A DNA stretch of 64,000 nucleotides from JACVRW01 sp963813495 (GTDB lineage Bacteria; Actinomycetota; Thermoleophilia; Solirubrobacterales; Thermoleophilaceae). The stretch is from NCBI GenBank assembly GCA_963813495.1, contig CAWEZC010000004.1:1-64000 (forward strand). Direction: 5' to 3'. The notes beneath the pieces were generated by a model. The model saw nothing but the letters and a program-made list of their open reading frames with translations. It was not told the origin of the DNA and did not search any database. Positions 1 to 7,380 of this stretch are shown piece after piece (the stretch's first letter is position 1; each line of letters starts with the position of its first letter). The position numbers and the translations under genes are program-made.

Positions 1-203
1 GATCGCGGATGGAGCGACAGACGCCAGCGCCACGAGCGCAAGCGGCGCTGTCAGAGTGGCGCGCATCAGACCGCAGCGTCTTGCCAACGGATGACGCAGC
101 CGTCGCTGTTCGTGCGGCGGTGATCCGCCTCCAGCCGGGTACTCGACATTGCGGCAGCCGCAGCCACAGATCGTGCAGTACCCACCGCCTCCGCTGCTCC
201 TGA

Positions 204-720
204 TCATGGGTTGCGCGGGTCCCCCGGTGGGAAGCAGGCGATGCCCTGGGCTCGCGCCTCCTCGTAATTGGCGCCGCCGCACAGTGATTCGGCCTGGCTC
301 TCATAGGCCACTTCCTCGTCCGTCGGGCAGTACCCGTCGACGAATAGTGGTGCGCCGCAGTTCTCCGCCCGCTCTTGGGCGTTGGCCTGGATGGCCGCTG
401 GCGCTCGGCCTCAGCTGCGGCCGCCGCGTCGGCGCGCCGAGCCTCGCCCTCGACCGTGCCGGCAGCAAGCCCGCGCCGATGACCGAGCCGGCGTCCGCGC
501 CGCTCGCCCCTGCGGCGCCCCTCCCCAAGTCCGGCGCGGTGAGCGGTTGCGTTCGCGCGCCGATAGGCCGCGGCGAAGCCGTTCTGGCCGGCATCGACGC
601 GCGCACGACGCGCGTCGTCGCTGGTTGGTGCGCCTGCCTGCCCTGCCGCGTAGCCGCCGAGGGCCACGCCGACCGCTAGCAGCACACCCAGACGGCGCCG
701 ATGACCTTGCCTCTGTTCAT
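204..720 (-). pseudogene. Membrane-anchored Ala/Gly/Arg-rich protein, frameshifted
   Basis: Reading across frames from an ATG at 720 gives one continuous protein: a hydrophobic anchor (LGVLLAVGVALGGYAAG), a middle segment rich in Gly, Arg and Ala, and a cysteine-containing tail (ENCGAPLFVDGYCPTDEE) ending at a stop at 204. At least two single-base shifts interrupt it, near 690-700 and near 335. Its ATG overlaps the stop of the upstream gene (ATGA at 717-720), so the two were translationally coupled. I recognise no family. It looks like a paralogue of the preceding gene, with an anchor, repetitive middle and Cys-rich tail. It is either decayed or carries sequencing errors. Confidence 0.45.
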
Positions 721-1222
721 GGCCTCGCGCAGGCTCCGGTGACGCCGACGGGAACCTGCCCGGCGGGACACTGCGGGGCTGCTTCGACCGCGCCCGGCGC
801 GAGTGGCGGAACGCAGCCCTGCCCGGGCACGAAGTCCTGGTATGCGGCACAGCGCGCCCCGCTCTCTGGCACGCAACCGTTCGCGGCGGGACGAACCCCG
901 CGCCGCAAGATGTCGGCTGGGCCGGCGGTGGGGCGGGGCCTAGCGCCTCGACCTTGTCGATGCCGATCTGTAGCCGCGCTCGTACGTCGGCCGGTAGGCC
1001 GCGCGGTAGCCGACCTTGCGGCCACGGCGCATCCCCGTCGCATAGCCAGCCCGTTCACCGGCGGCAGCACACGCACGGCACCGGCCTTGTGTGCCTGCGC
1101 GCGGGCTTCGGCAAGGTCTTCGCCGTCGGATGCCCCGACAGAGTGGCCGCCGGCGAACAGCCCGCCCAGCACCGCCAAGGCAATCCCTGCTGTCGCAAGG
1201 CGCCGAAGAATCGGTCGCCCAT
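717..1222 (-). pseudogene. Membrane-anchored Gly/Tyr/Arg-rich protein, frameshifted
   Basis: From an ATG at 1222 the frames join into a hydrophobic N-terminal helix (ATAGIALAVLGGLFAGG), a charged stretch, a Gly/Tyr/Arg segment (VGYRAAYRPTYERGYRSA) and a tail with four cysteines (CVPESGARCAAYQDF then CVPPLAP, ending PVGVTGACARP). At least three shifts are needed, near 1205, 1075 and 930. The stop overlaps the ATG of the next gene. Function is unknown. The order of genes suggests an operon of secreted or membrane proteins running leftward from a TetR-type control region at about 1.64-1.71 kb. Confidence 0.45.
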
Positions 1223-1235
1223 ACCCGGCAGCGGA

Positions 1236-1633
1236 TCAACGACGGCATAAGCGCGACCAGGGCCGCGGCGATCGCAGTGTAGTAGTGGCGGCCGGGCCAG
1301 CAGTCCCAGCCGCGCGTCTCGCGGCGGTACTTGACCCAGCGATCATCACGGCCCGCGCCTTCGGGCAACGCACCGGGCCCGCCTTCCAGATGTAGACGCC
1401 GACGCCCTGCGTAAGCAACGTGAAGGAGCAGCTCACCTTCCCAGAGGGGAAAGCCGAAGGGTGCATCACCGAGCCGCGACCGCGCAGGACATGCTCGACT
1501 CCGGTGCGCCCACCTGGCCGAGGTAGGAGGCCGTGCCGCAGTAGCGCATCCCGTCGCGCGGGGTATCGGCCTGGGCGCCAGCCGGAACGAGCAGCGCACC
1601 AGCCATAACCCCCATCGCGATCCCCTTCTTCAT
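1236..1633 (-). pseudogene. Small secreted Cys-rich protein, frameshifted
   Basis: ATG at 1633 follows a GAGGAG ribosome binding site. The first 55 codons give a signal peptide (MKKGIAMGVMAGALLVPAG) and a mature start with cysteines, then hit TGA at 1466-1468. The homologous continuation (GKVSCSFT, GVGVYIWKAGPVRCPKARA) is in another frame from 1469. A third frame carries WVKYRRETRGWDCWPGRHYY. This is one small secreted protein broken by two shifts. It is the promoter-proximal gene of the leftward group and lies divergent to the TetR remnant. I cannot name a family. Confidence 0.45.
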
Positions 1634-1640
1634 CGAAATC

Positions 1641-1707
1641 TCCTCGCTCGTTGACGAGATGCTAACAGTGTTCTTGACGGGCCGCCAACAACAGTTAGAC
1701 TCGTTTT
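1641..1707 (+). promoter_or_regulatory. Left-arm TetR promoter/operator
   Basis: TTGACG at 1674-1679 and TAGACT at 1696-1701 are separated by 16 bases. The ATG at 1708 begins six bases after TAGACT, so a transcript would be leaderless. The same arrangement occurs in inverted orientation upstream of the intact TetR gene near 2.53 kb. The region also serves the leftward secreted gene, whose GAGGAG lies just inside it. A TetR operator is likely here because the two regions match base by base over most of their length. Confidence 0.5.
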
Positions 1708-1903
1708 ATGGGTACGACGAAGTACACCCGCCTCGCTCCGTCGCAGCGCAGCGAACAGATCCTCGAAGCGGCCAACGCAGTGTTCGAGCGCTACGGCGAG
1801 GTCTCGATTCGAGGACGACGCGGGACTCCGCCGGCGTCACCCGGTGGGCTCGTGCACCACTACTTCGGCGGCCGTCTACGTCGCGCTGCTCGAGCGGCTC
1901 GGA
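1708..1903 (+). pseudogene. Decayed TetR N-terminal fragment (inverted copy)
   Basis: The first 35 codons read MGTTKYTRLAPSQRSEQI..., closely matching the N-terminus of the intact TetR gene on the opposite strand. The helix-turn-helix part then breaks by small deletions, although GLVHHYFGGR is still readable. Homology stops near 1903 and the tail of the intact gene begins. The fragment and its promoter form one arm of an imperfect inverted repeat with 2308-2582. No functional regulator can be made from it. Confidence 0.6.
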
Positions 1904-2516
1904 GCTGCGCGCCGGTTTGGCTTGGGTGGGGTACCGAATGTCGTAGGACGTGTTCGAGTGTTGAGGCGATTAGTTCGTGGGTCTGCTCGCGGGTGGCTTC
2001 GCCTTGTAGCCAGCGGCGCGTTGCGGCGCGGTTGAGCCCGGTCCAGCACTCGAGCGCGTAGCGCAACCGTGGCGAGTCGTCGGCGATGTCGGCGTGGTGG
2101 GCGGCGAGTAGCGCGACGGCGCGGCGCACGAGGTCGAGGACGACGGCCCTGATGTCAGGGTCGGCGATGTCCTCGCCGCGGCCGAGCGTGCCGACCCAGA
2201 TCGTGCGGTTCTGCTCGGTCCAGTCGAGCCAGCGCGACACGTCATCGGCCAGGCGCGCGCCGGCGCTGCGGCCGACGGGCGGCGGCAGTTGTTGCTCGCG
2301 CATGGTGCCGAGCCGCTCGAGCAGCGCGATGTAGACCTCTTTGCGGCCGCCGAAGTAGTGGTGCACGAGCCCCCTGGTGACGCCGGCGGAACTCGCGATG
2401 TCCTCGACCGAGACCTCGTCGTAGCCGCGCTCTGAGAACAGCGCGTTGGCCGCGTCGAGGATCTCTTCGCGCCGCTGGGCGGGATCGAGGCGGCTGTACT
2501 TCGGCGTCGTGCTCAT
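1860..2516 (-). CDS. TetR/AcrR family transcriptional regulator
   Basis: 218 residues. The N-terminal TetR helix-turn-helix is complete (residues about 12-58): REEILDAANALFSERGY, then VEDIASSAGVTRGLVHHYF. The C-terminal ligand and dimer domain is all-helical. The start ATG at 2516 lies six bases after a -10-like TAGACT on the same strand, so no leader is expected. The last 15-20 codons run antisense through the decayed TetR fragment, so the C-terminus (RAARAARRRRPPK) may be non-native. It probably controls its own promoter and the divergent MKK-starting secreted genes on both sides. The ligand cannot be predicted. Confidence 0.85.
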   Translation of the reverse strand: MSTTPKYSRLDPAQRREEILDAANALFSERGYDEVSVEDIASSAGVTRGLVHHYFGGRKEVYIALLERLGTMREQQLPPPVGRSAGARLADDVSRWLDWTEQNRTIWVGTLGRGEDIADPDIRAVVLDLVRRAVALLAAHHADIADDSPRLRYALECWTGLNRAATRRWLQGEATREQTHELIASTLEHVLRHSVPHPSQTGAQLRAARAARRRRPPK

Positions 2517-2582
2517 AGGAACAGTCTAAATGTTGTTGGCGATACGTCAAGAGCATTGTTAGCATCTCGGCAACGAGCGAGG
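2517..2582 (-). promoter_or_regulatory. Right-arm TetR promoter/operator
   Basis: On the minus strand TTGACG (2550-2545) and TAGACT (2528-2523) are 16 bases apart, and the TetR ATG follows six bases later. Spacing and flanking sequence match the left arm at 1641-1707, including the conserved block with GCTAACA and CCAACAACA. Conservation between two diverged copies suggests these bases include the operator. Confidence 0.5.
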
Positions 2583-2678
2583 AGCCCGATATGGAGACAT
2601 TGACCGACCGGGGCGGGGCGCCCAGGGGGAAGCGCGCCCGGCCTCTCGCTGACTGTGACTAACCAAGAGAGAAATCCG

Positions 2679-3260
2679 ATGAAGAAGTTCCTGCCGGTGG
2701 GCGCGTTGGCGTTCAAGCCACGCCTGATGATCAGTCTCCTCGCGGTCGCGCTCATGCTCGCGCTGGCCACGGCGGGGGCCGCAGGCGCCGCGGTCCGCAG
2801 CGGCCAGGTCTCCGATCCCAAGGAGCGTCGGTCAGGCGTCGTTTGACCCCAACGTCTGCTACGTACCGGATATCTCCGGCCTGACGGTCGCGTACAACGA
2901 CACAGCCGGCACGGTGCGCGCCACCTGGACCTTCTACACCGACCTGGCGCACTACTGCGGCGGCGGCATCATTGGCCCGGAGGTCATCGCGCTCACATCC
3001 AACGGCGGCGCCGTCCCGACCCCGCCAGCGAAGCTGCAGATGCAGCTGTATCGAGCACCCCGACAGCCGCTGGTACGCGACGGCGTCGCTGGAGCTCGAC
3101 GGCATCGCCGGGACACTGCCAGGCGTCGCCGAGCTGAGCGCCGACGGGCACACCGTCTCCGTCGAGGTCTCCCACCCCGCCCTGGCGCAGCGCGACTGGC
3201 GCCACGTGCGGGATGTGGGCCGATGGGCAGTTCAGCTCGGACAAGCTCGAGCCGTTCTGC
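2679..3260 (+). pseudogene. Secreted protein of unknown family, multiply frameshifted
   Basis: ATG at 2679 gives a long signal peptide (MKKFLPVGALAFKPRLM then LLAVALMLALATAGAAGA). The protein then continues in three further frames: QASFDPNVCYVPDISGLTV, then EHPDSRWYATASLELDGIAG, then WADGQFSSDKLEPF. Shifts occur near 2820, 3048 and 3212. The pieces read as one extracellular beta-rich protein. It ends by running into the truncated VOC gene near 3260. It is divergent from the TetR gene, mirroring the left side of the inverted repeat. A short frame (ATG 2591) precedes it but has little support. Confidence 0.45.
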
Positions 3261-3563
3261 CTCGGTTTTCATGTCGACCTTCCCCTTGCCCCGGGATTCG
3301 CCGGTTTGGCGAAGGATGACTTGCGATTGCTCCTCCACGAGCCGGGCGTAGGCGGCGCGGGCAAGGCCGGTGGCGTTCCCGAGCCTGGAGGCTGGAATCG
3401 ATTCCAGATTGTCGTTGCCGATCTCGACGCGACCGTTGAGCGTCTCGCCGCTCAGGGGGCGAGCTTCCGTGGTGAGATCGTCGAGGGGCCTGGCGGCCGC
3501 CAGATCCTCATCGAGGATCCAGCCGGCAACCCCGTCGAACTCTTCCAGCCTAAGCGGGCGTAA
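3258..3563 (+). pseudogene. VOC (glyoxalase/bleomycin-resistance) gene, 5' truncated
   Basis: The open frame encodes the last two thirds of a VOC-fold protein: LGFHVDLPLAPGFAGLA is an early strand, RFQIVVADLDATVERLAAQGA begins the second beta-alpha-beta unit, and IEDPAGNPVELFQP is the typical C-terminal metal-site motif. The first strand and helix are missing. The frame is fused upstream to the remnant of an unrelated secreted protein, so the junction near 3258-3270 marks a deletion. No proper start is visible. Confidence 0.5.
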
Positions 3564-3740
3564 GCGGGCACCGACTTTCCCGGGTCGCCGCGGCGAGACT
3601 GCCGCTCGGCCAGGCGATGCGGGCCGGCCGGCGCGTGGCGGCGATCTCTCCCGGCCGAAAGAGGGACACGCGTTTTCGCGTGCTAGCGACGGCCCCCCCT
3701 TGCGGAATTCGCGCGGTGCAGCAGTGGTGGAACCGCTCCG

Positions 3741-3751
3741 TTGCATGGAAA
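3741..3751 (+). repeat. TTGCATGGAAA short repeat, copy 1
   Basis: An 11-base word found three times on the plus strand in non-coding DNA (also 4542-4552 and 15852-15862). It lies between the truncated VOC gene and the intact VOC gene. No function can be assigned. Confidence 0.3.
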
Positions 3752-3791
3752 AGAGCAGCCAGGCCTGGCGCGGATCGAGATGGCCGCGTTG

Positions 3792-4169
3792 CTAGCGGCC
3801 TTCTCGGATCTGCAGCCGGTTGCCGTCCGGGTCCAGGAATTGCGCGACGTGGCCCCAGGGGAACTCGAGCACGTCCGTCTCGAACTCCACGCCGCGCGAC
3901 TTCAGCTCCTCGTATGTCTTCCGGATCTCGTCGGTCTCGATCGTGACCGACGCCGGGATGCCGCCCTGTACCGGCTGGGCCTGCCCCGGTGTCCCGGGCC
4001 AGAGGACAAGCATGAAGTCCTGGCCCTTGACGCCGACGGTCAGGAACCGCGGTCCGTCGGGTGTCGGGTTCTCGGCCCGCTTCTCAAGGCCGAGGACGTT
4101 CGTGTAGAAGTCGAGCGCCCTGTCCTGGTCGCTGACGAGCACGCTCGAGTAGAAGATCTTCTCCAGCAT
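3792..4169 (-). CDS. VOC family (glyoxalase-like) protein
   Basis: About 125 residues from ATG at 4169, chosen because a GGAGG ribosome binding site lies just upstream; an in-frame start at 4205 lacks one. The VOC fold is complete: FYSSVLVSDQDRALDFYTNV is the first strand-helix unit, GIPASVTIETDEIRKTYEEL the second, and FLDPDGNRLQI the C-terminal motif. Such proteins bind a metal and act as isomerases, dioxygenases or resistance proteins. The substrate cannot be told. It stands alone and faces the degenerate VOC gene. Confidence 0.8.
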   Translation of the reverse strand: MLEKIFYSSVLVSDQDRALDFYTNVLGLEKRAENPTPDGPRFLTVGVKGQDFMLVLWPGTPGQAQPVQGGIPASVTIETDEIRKTYEELKSRGVEFETDVLEFPWGHVAQFLDPDGNRLQIREGR

Positions 4170-4767
4170 TGCCGTTCCTCCAGAGTTGGTGGTCATTACT
4201 CGCATGACCCCCGGCGAGGAACAAATGTGACCGCCGACGAGAAGACGTGACGCCGGCGTCCTAGACTTGGCTACCTGTAGCGAGGCCGGGACAATGGTCG
4301 GCCAGTCCGGGTCTCGCTCAGCGCTCGAGCGCCGTCCGTCAGCACTTCCGCGTTCGCATGGACGCGACGACGCACACCGCAGTCGCGGCGGCTACCGCCT
4401 CGGACGAGGAGTAGCAGCCGACCGCCCTTGGGGGTGGGGTGGCATCGCCGGGCGGCTTCGTCTTGTGCACCGCATCTACGTCGGCGCGAGAAACTCCAAA
4501 ACGAACGCTTCGGTCGCACACGTCCCGTCGCCGCGCCCGCCTTGCATGGAAACCAGCACTCGGCTCAGCGCGACGTGGACTTGTGCAAGCAGGCGAACGG
4601 AGCAGCGGCGCCTCGTTCCTTTTGCATGGCACGCAGGAGCGAGGCGTGCGTTTCGCGTGCTCTGGGTGCGACGTATGCAGCGTCGCGGCCTCGCGGATCT
4701 GAAGTACGGGCGGCCGTCGGTAGTGGGTCACTTGACCGCAACGCGGCTGCGCGGATACGTTCAGGCC
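4170..4767. other. Intergenic region without a supported gene
   Basis: No frame here shows protein-like composition, a ribosome binding site or a recognisable motif. It contains one copy of the TTGCATGGAAA word (4542-4552) and a related TTTTGCATGGCACG at about 4617. The open frames are by-products of high GC. Confidence 0.4.
4542..4552 (+). repeat. TTGCATGGAAA short repeat, copy 2
   Basis: Same word as at 3741-3751 and 15852-15862, in the long gene-free stretch before the lipoprotein gene. Confidence 0.3.
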
Positions 4768-5427
4768 GTGGTCAGGACCGCCTTCACGGTGCTGCTGATG
4801 GTCTCCCTCCTCGGCATCGCGGCCTGCGGCGACGCCAACGGGGACGAGGGCGGGACGACCGCCGCCCCGGACGTCGAAACTACTGCGACGACCGCCGCAG
4901 AGAGCGACGAGGCGCAGCCAGCGAAGGTCAACCTCGAGCGGTTCCTGATGCAGGGCGGCGAGGAGCCCGGCTTCGAACCCATCGAAGAGCCCCGGACGGA
5001 CCACGGCGTGCAGGCGCTTGCCGGCGGGTTCTCTGCCGACGAGGTGGAGCGGCTGCGCCGCGCAGGGTTCATCTCGATCACGTTCCAGCCGCTCAGCGGC
5101 GACGACCACAACGCCGGCGTCACCACCGTCCTTCTGTTCAAGACCGCCGAGGGCGCGCGCGACTGGCTGGAGTACGAGACGAGCGACGAGGGGATCGACA
5201 GCGCGGTCCCCGGGGCGAAACCGAAGCGCTTCGCGGTCCGCGGCGTGCCGGGCGCGCGCGGCTGGACCGGCCGGGACAGGCACGACAATCCCATCGGCCA
5301 CGTCTTCTGGGTGCAGGGCCGCTGCGAGATGGTGCTCGGCAACGAGGGCGAGGGCGACTTCGTCAAGCCGCTCTCGATCGGCGCGAAGGCCATCTACGAC
5401 CGCACGAAGGGAGTGTGCCCGGCATGA
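4768..5427 (+). CDS. Secreted lipoprotein, hypothetical
   Basis: 219 residues from GTG 4768, chosen because it starts a lipoprotein signal peptide (VVRTAFTVLLMVSLLGIAACG) with lipobox GIAAC and Cys about residue 20. A Thr/Ala/Glu linker follows, then a 160-residue domain (FSADEVERLRRAGFIS, VTTVLLFKTAEGARDWLEY, GVPGARGWTGRD, NPIGHVFWVQGRCEMVLGN) with one Cys pair. The pattern resembles actinobacterial lipoproteins related to sensor or periplasmic-binding accessory domains, but I cannot name the family. It stands alone. Confidence 0.75.
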   Translation: MVRTAFTVLLMVSLLGIAACGDANGDEGGTTAAPDVETTATTAAESDEAQPAKVNLERFLMQGGEEPGFEPIEEPRTDHGVQALAGGFSADEVERLRRAGFISITFQPLSGDDHNAGVTTVLLFKTAEGARDWLEYETSDEGIDSAVPGAKPKRFAVRGVPGARGWTGRDRHDNPIGHVFWVQGRCEMVLGNEGEGDFVKPLSIGAKAIYDRTKGVCPA

Positions 5428-5874
5428 CATCAAGATCGAGATCCCCGAGGCCGGCCATCGATACGCGAGTCTAATTCCGCTTGGCGGTCTGAACCGTCTC
5501 GGCGGTCCCTCGCGCGCCGGAGGAGCGATGGTCACCGCTGGGTCTCCACAGATGGAGGAGCGACATGGGAGCGGATTGCGCGCCAGCTTCGCGTAGTAAT
5601 CCGACTCGACCACGGGGGGCGTCGCCACTTAGCCTGCGCGTCAGAACAGATCGCCCAGCCGCAACCGGAGCCGAGAAGGGAACGAAATGCGGCAGTGTGA
5701 ACAGCAAGCCAGGCTCCACACACAGTCTGGGACTCCCCGGACCGAACGGCGATCTTGTCGGCATGAGCGAGCGGGCTTCGGCCCGCTCGCCTGCTATTCG
5801 AGCGCCGGCGCCGCGCGTGATCGCACTGATGGGGTGGCGCGCAGCACCGGTTGGCGTCTAGCGTTCGAGGGCGA
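5428..5874. other. Intergenic region with one strong hairpin
   Basis: No supported gene. The only clear structure is the hairpin at 5767-5790. The minus-strand frame at 5471-5764 has no ribosome binding site or motif. Confidence 0.4.
5767..5790 (+). terminator. GC-rich hairpin, possible terminator
   Basis: A perfect 10-bp stem (GCGAGCGGGC / GCCCGCTCGC) closes a TTCG tetraloop. No T-run follows, so it may be a weak or Rho-aided terminator, or a processing or leader structure for the downstream ppx-like gene. Confidence 0.4.
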
Positions 5875-7380
5875 GTGACCGAGGCGATCATCCCGCGTTG
5901 GGAATGGCGCATGTTCGCCGAGCGGTTCGGCGCCGCCGAACGCCGCTTGGCTTCGCTCGCCACCGCGCCACCGCAGGTGAGCGACGAGCAGTACGTGCTC
6001 GGGCTCAGAAGCGAGGCGTCGGTCAAGGTTCGCGACGGGCTGATGGACGTCAAGCGCCTGGAGCACGTCGACGACCACGGGCTCGAGCAGTGGAGGCCGG
6101 TGATGAAGGCGGCGTTCCCACTCGCACAGGCCGACGTCGTCACGGTGATCGAGGCGCTCGGCGCGTCGCCGGCCGACCTCGAGCGCGCGGAGTACACGGT
6201 CGATGAGCTCGTCGGTGAGGTCCTGCGGCCGCGCGCGGACGTGCTGGTGCTCGGCGTGCACAAGGAACGCGTGCGCTTCACGGTCGGAGGCTGCATGGCG
6301 GAGCTCTCCGAGCTGCGAACCGAGCACGGGGCGACGCGGACGGTGGCGGTCGAGTCCGAGGATCCGGATCGCGTGATCGCGGCGGTGCGCGAGCTCGGCC
6401 TGGTCGCGCCCCACAACGTGAGCGTTCCCCGCAAGCTCAAGGCGCTCGCGGGGTTCGCCGCGCGGCGCTACGCGGTGATCGACGTCGGCACGAACTCGGT
6501 CAAGTTCCACATCGGCGAGCGCGCCGCGGACGGCGGGTGGCGAGCGATCGTCGATCGCGCGGACGTCACTCGGCTCGGCCAGGACCTGGAGAGCACGGGC
6601 CGACTCGGCGACGACGCGATCCACCGCACGGCGCAGGCGATCGCCGGCATGGCCGAGGAAGCGGCGCGCAACGACGTCGAGTCGATCGTCGCGGTCGGCA
6701 CCGCCGGACTGCGGCTCGCGCCCAACCGCGCCGAGCTCATCGACGCGGTCCGGCACATCCACGGCGTCGACGTCGAGGTGATCCCCGGGGACGAGGAAGC
6801 CCGCTTGGCCTACCTCGCGACGGCATCGGAGCTGGATGTCGGAGACGGCACGATCGTCGTCTTCGACACCGGCGGCGGCAGCTCCCAGTTCACGATCGGC
6901 CGCGGGACGCACGTCGAGGAGCGGTTCAGCCTCAACGTCGGCGCGGTGCGCTACATGGAGCGGTTCGGCCTCGACGTGTCCGTCGACGAAGCCACGCTGA
7001 CGGAAGCGCTCGACGCGATCGCGGCCGATCTCGCGCGGTTGGATGATTGGCTCGCCGTCGAGCGCGTCGTCGGCATGGGCGGCGGGGTCACGAACCTCAC
7101 CGCCGTCAAGCACGGTCTCGCGGTCTACGACCGCGACGTCGTGCACGGCACCGTCCTGGACCGCGCCGAGATCGATCGGCAGATCGAGCTCTACCGCACG
7201 CGCGACGCCGACCAGCGCCGGGAGATCGTCGGACTGCAGGCCAACCGAGCCCCGGTCATCCTCGCGGGCGCCTGCATCGTGCGCAGCATCCTCGCCAAGC
7301 TCGGCCGCGAGAGCCTCACGGTCAGCGACCGCGGCCTGCGCCACGGCCTGCTCGTCGAGCGGTTCCCGCACCCCACGTGA
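5875..7380 (+). CDS. CYTH-like domain fused to Ppx/GppA phosphatase
   Basis: 501 residues from GTG 5875 (GAGGG just upstream; a TTG at 5851 is possible). Residues about 8-180 resemble a CYTH triphosphate-tunnel domain: alternating charged strands (SEASVKVRDGLMDVKRLE, KERVRFTVGGCMAELSEL, ATRTVAVESEDPDRVIAAV). Residues about 198-500 are a Ppx/GppA domain of the ASKHA fold with IDVGTNSVKFHI, FDTGGGSSQFTIG and GMGGGVTNLT. Ppx enzymes hydrolyse polyphosphate or pppGpp, and CYTH domains bind triphosphates, so the fusion suggests a polyphosphate or triphosphate hydrolase. The stop overlaps the SulP start by GTGA. A separate, shorter Ppx lies at 49.4 kb. The CYTH call is by eye and less sure than Ppx. 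Confidence 0.8.
   Translation: MTEAIIPRWEWRMFAERFGAAERRLASLATAPPQVSDEQYVLGLRSEASVKVRDGLMDVKRLEHVDDHGLEQWRPVMKAAFPLAQADVVTVIEALGASPADLERAEYTVDELVGEVLRPRADVLVLGVHKERVRFTVGGCMAELSELRTEHGATRTVAVESEDPDRVIAAVRELGLVAPHNVSVPRKLKALAGFAARRYAVIDVGTNSVKFHIGERAADGGWRAIVDRADVTRLGQDLESTGRLGDDAIHRTAQAIAGMAEEAARNDVESIVAVGTAGLRLAPNRAELIDAVRHIHGVDVEVIPGDEEARLAYLATASELDVGDGTIVVFDTGGGSSQFTIGRGTHVEERFSLNVGAVRYMERFGLDVSVDEATLTEALDAIAADLARLDDWLAVERVVGMGGGVTNLTAVKHGLAVYDRDVVHGTVLDRAEIDRQIELYRTRDADQRREIVGLQANRAPVILAGACIVRSILAKLGRESLTVSDRGLRHGLLVERFPHPT

Noticed and set aside
4339..5628. Long minus-strand open frame opposite the lipoprotein gene
   Set aside because: Arg/Asp/Val-rich composition typical of antisense frames in GC-rich DNA, no motif or ribosome site; the plus strand has a lipoprotein signal.
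5767..5790. Riboswitch upstream of the Ppx fusion
   Set aside because: Only one simple hairpin, no conserved aptamer-like core.
5794..7371. 525-codon minus-strand frame opposite the Ppx fusion
   Set aside because: Low-complexity antisense of a clear Ppx gene.
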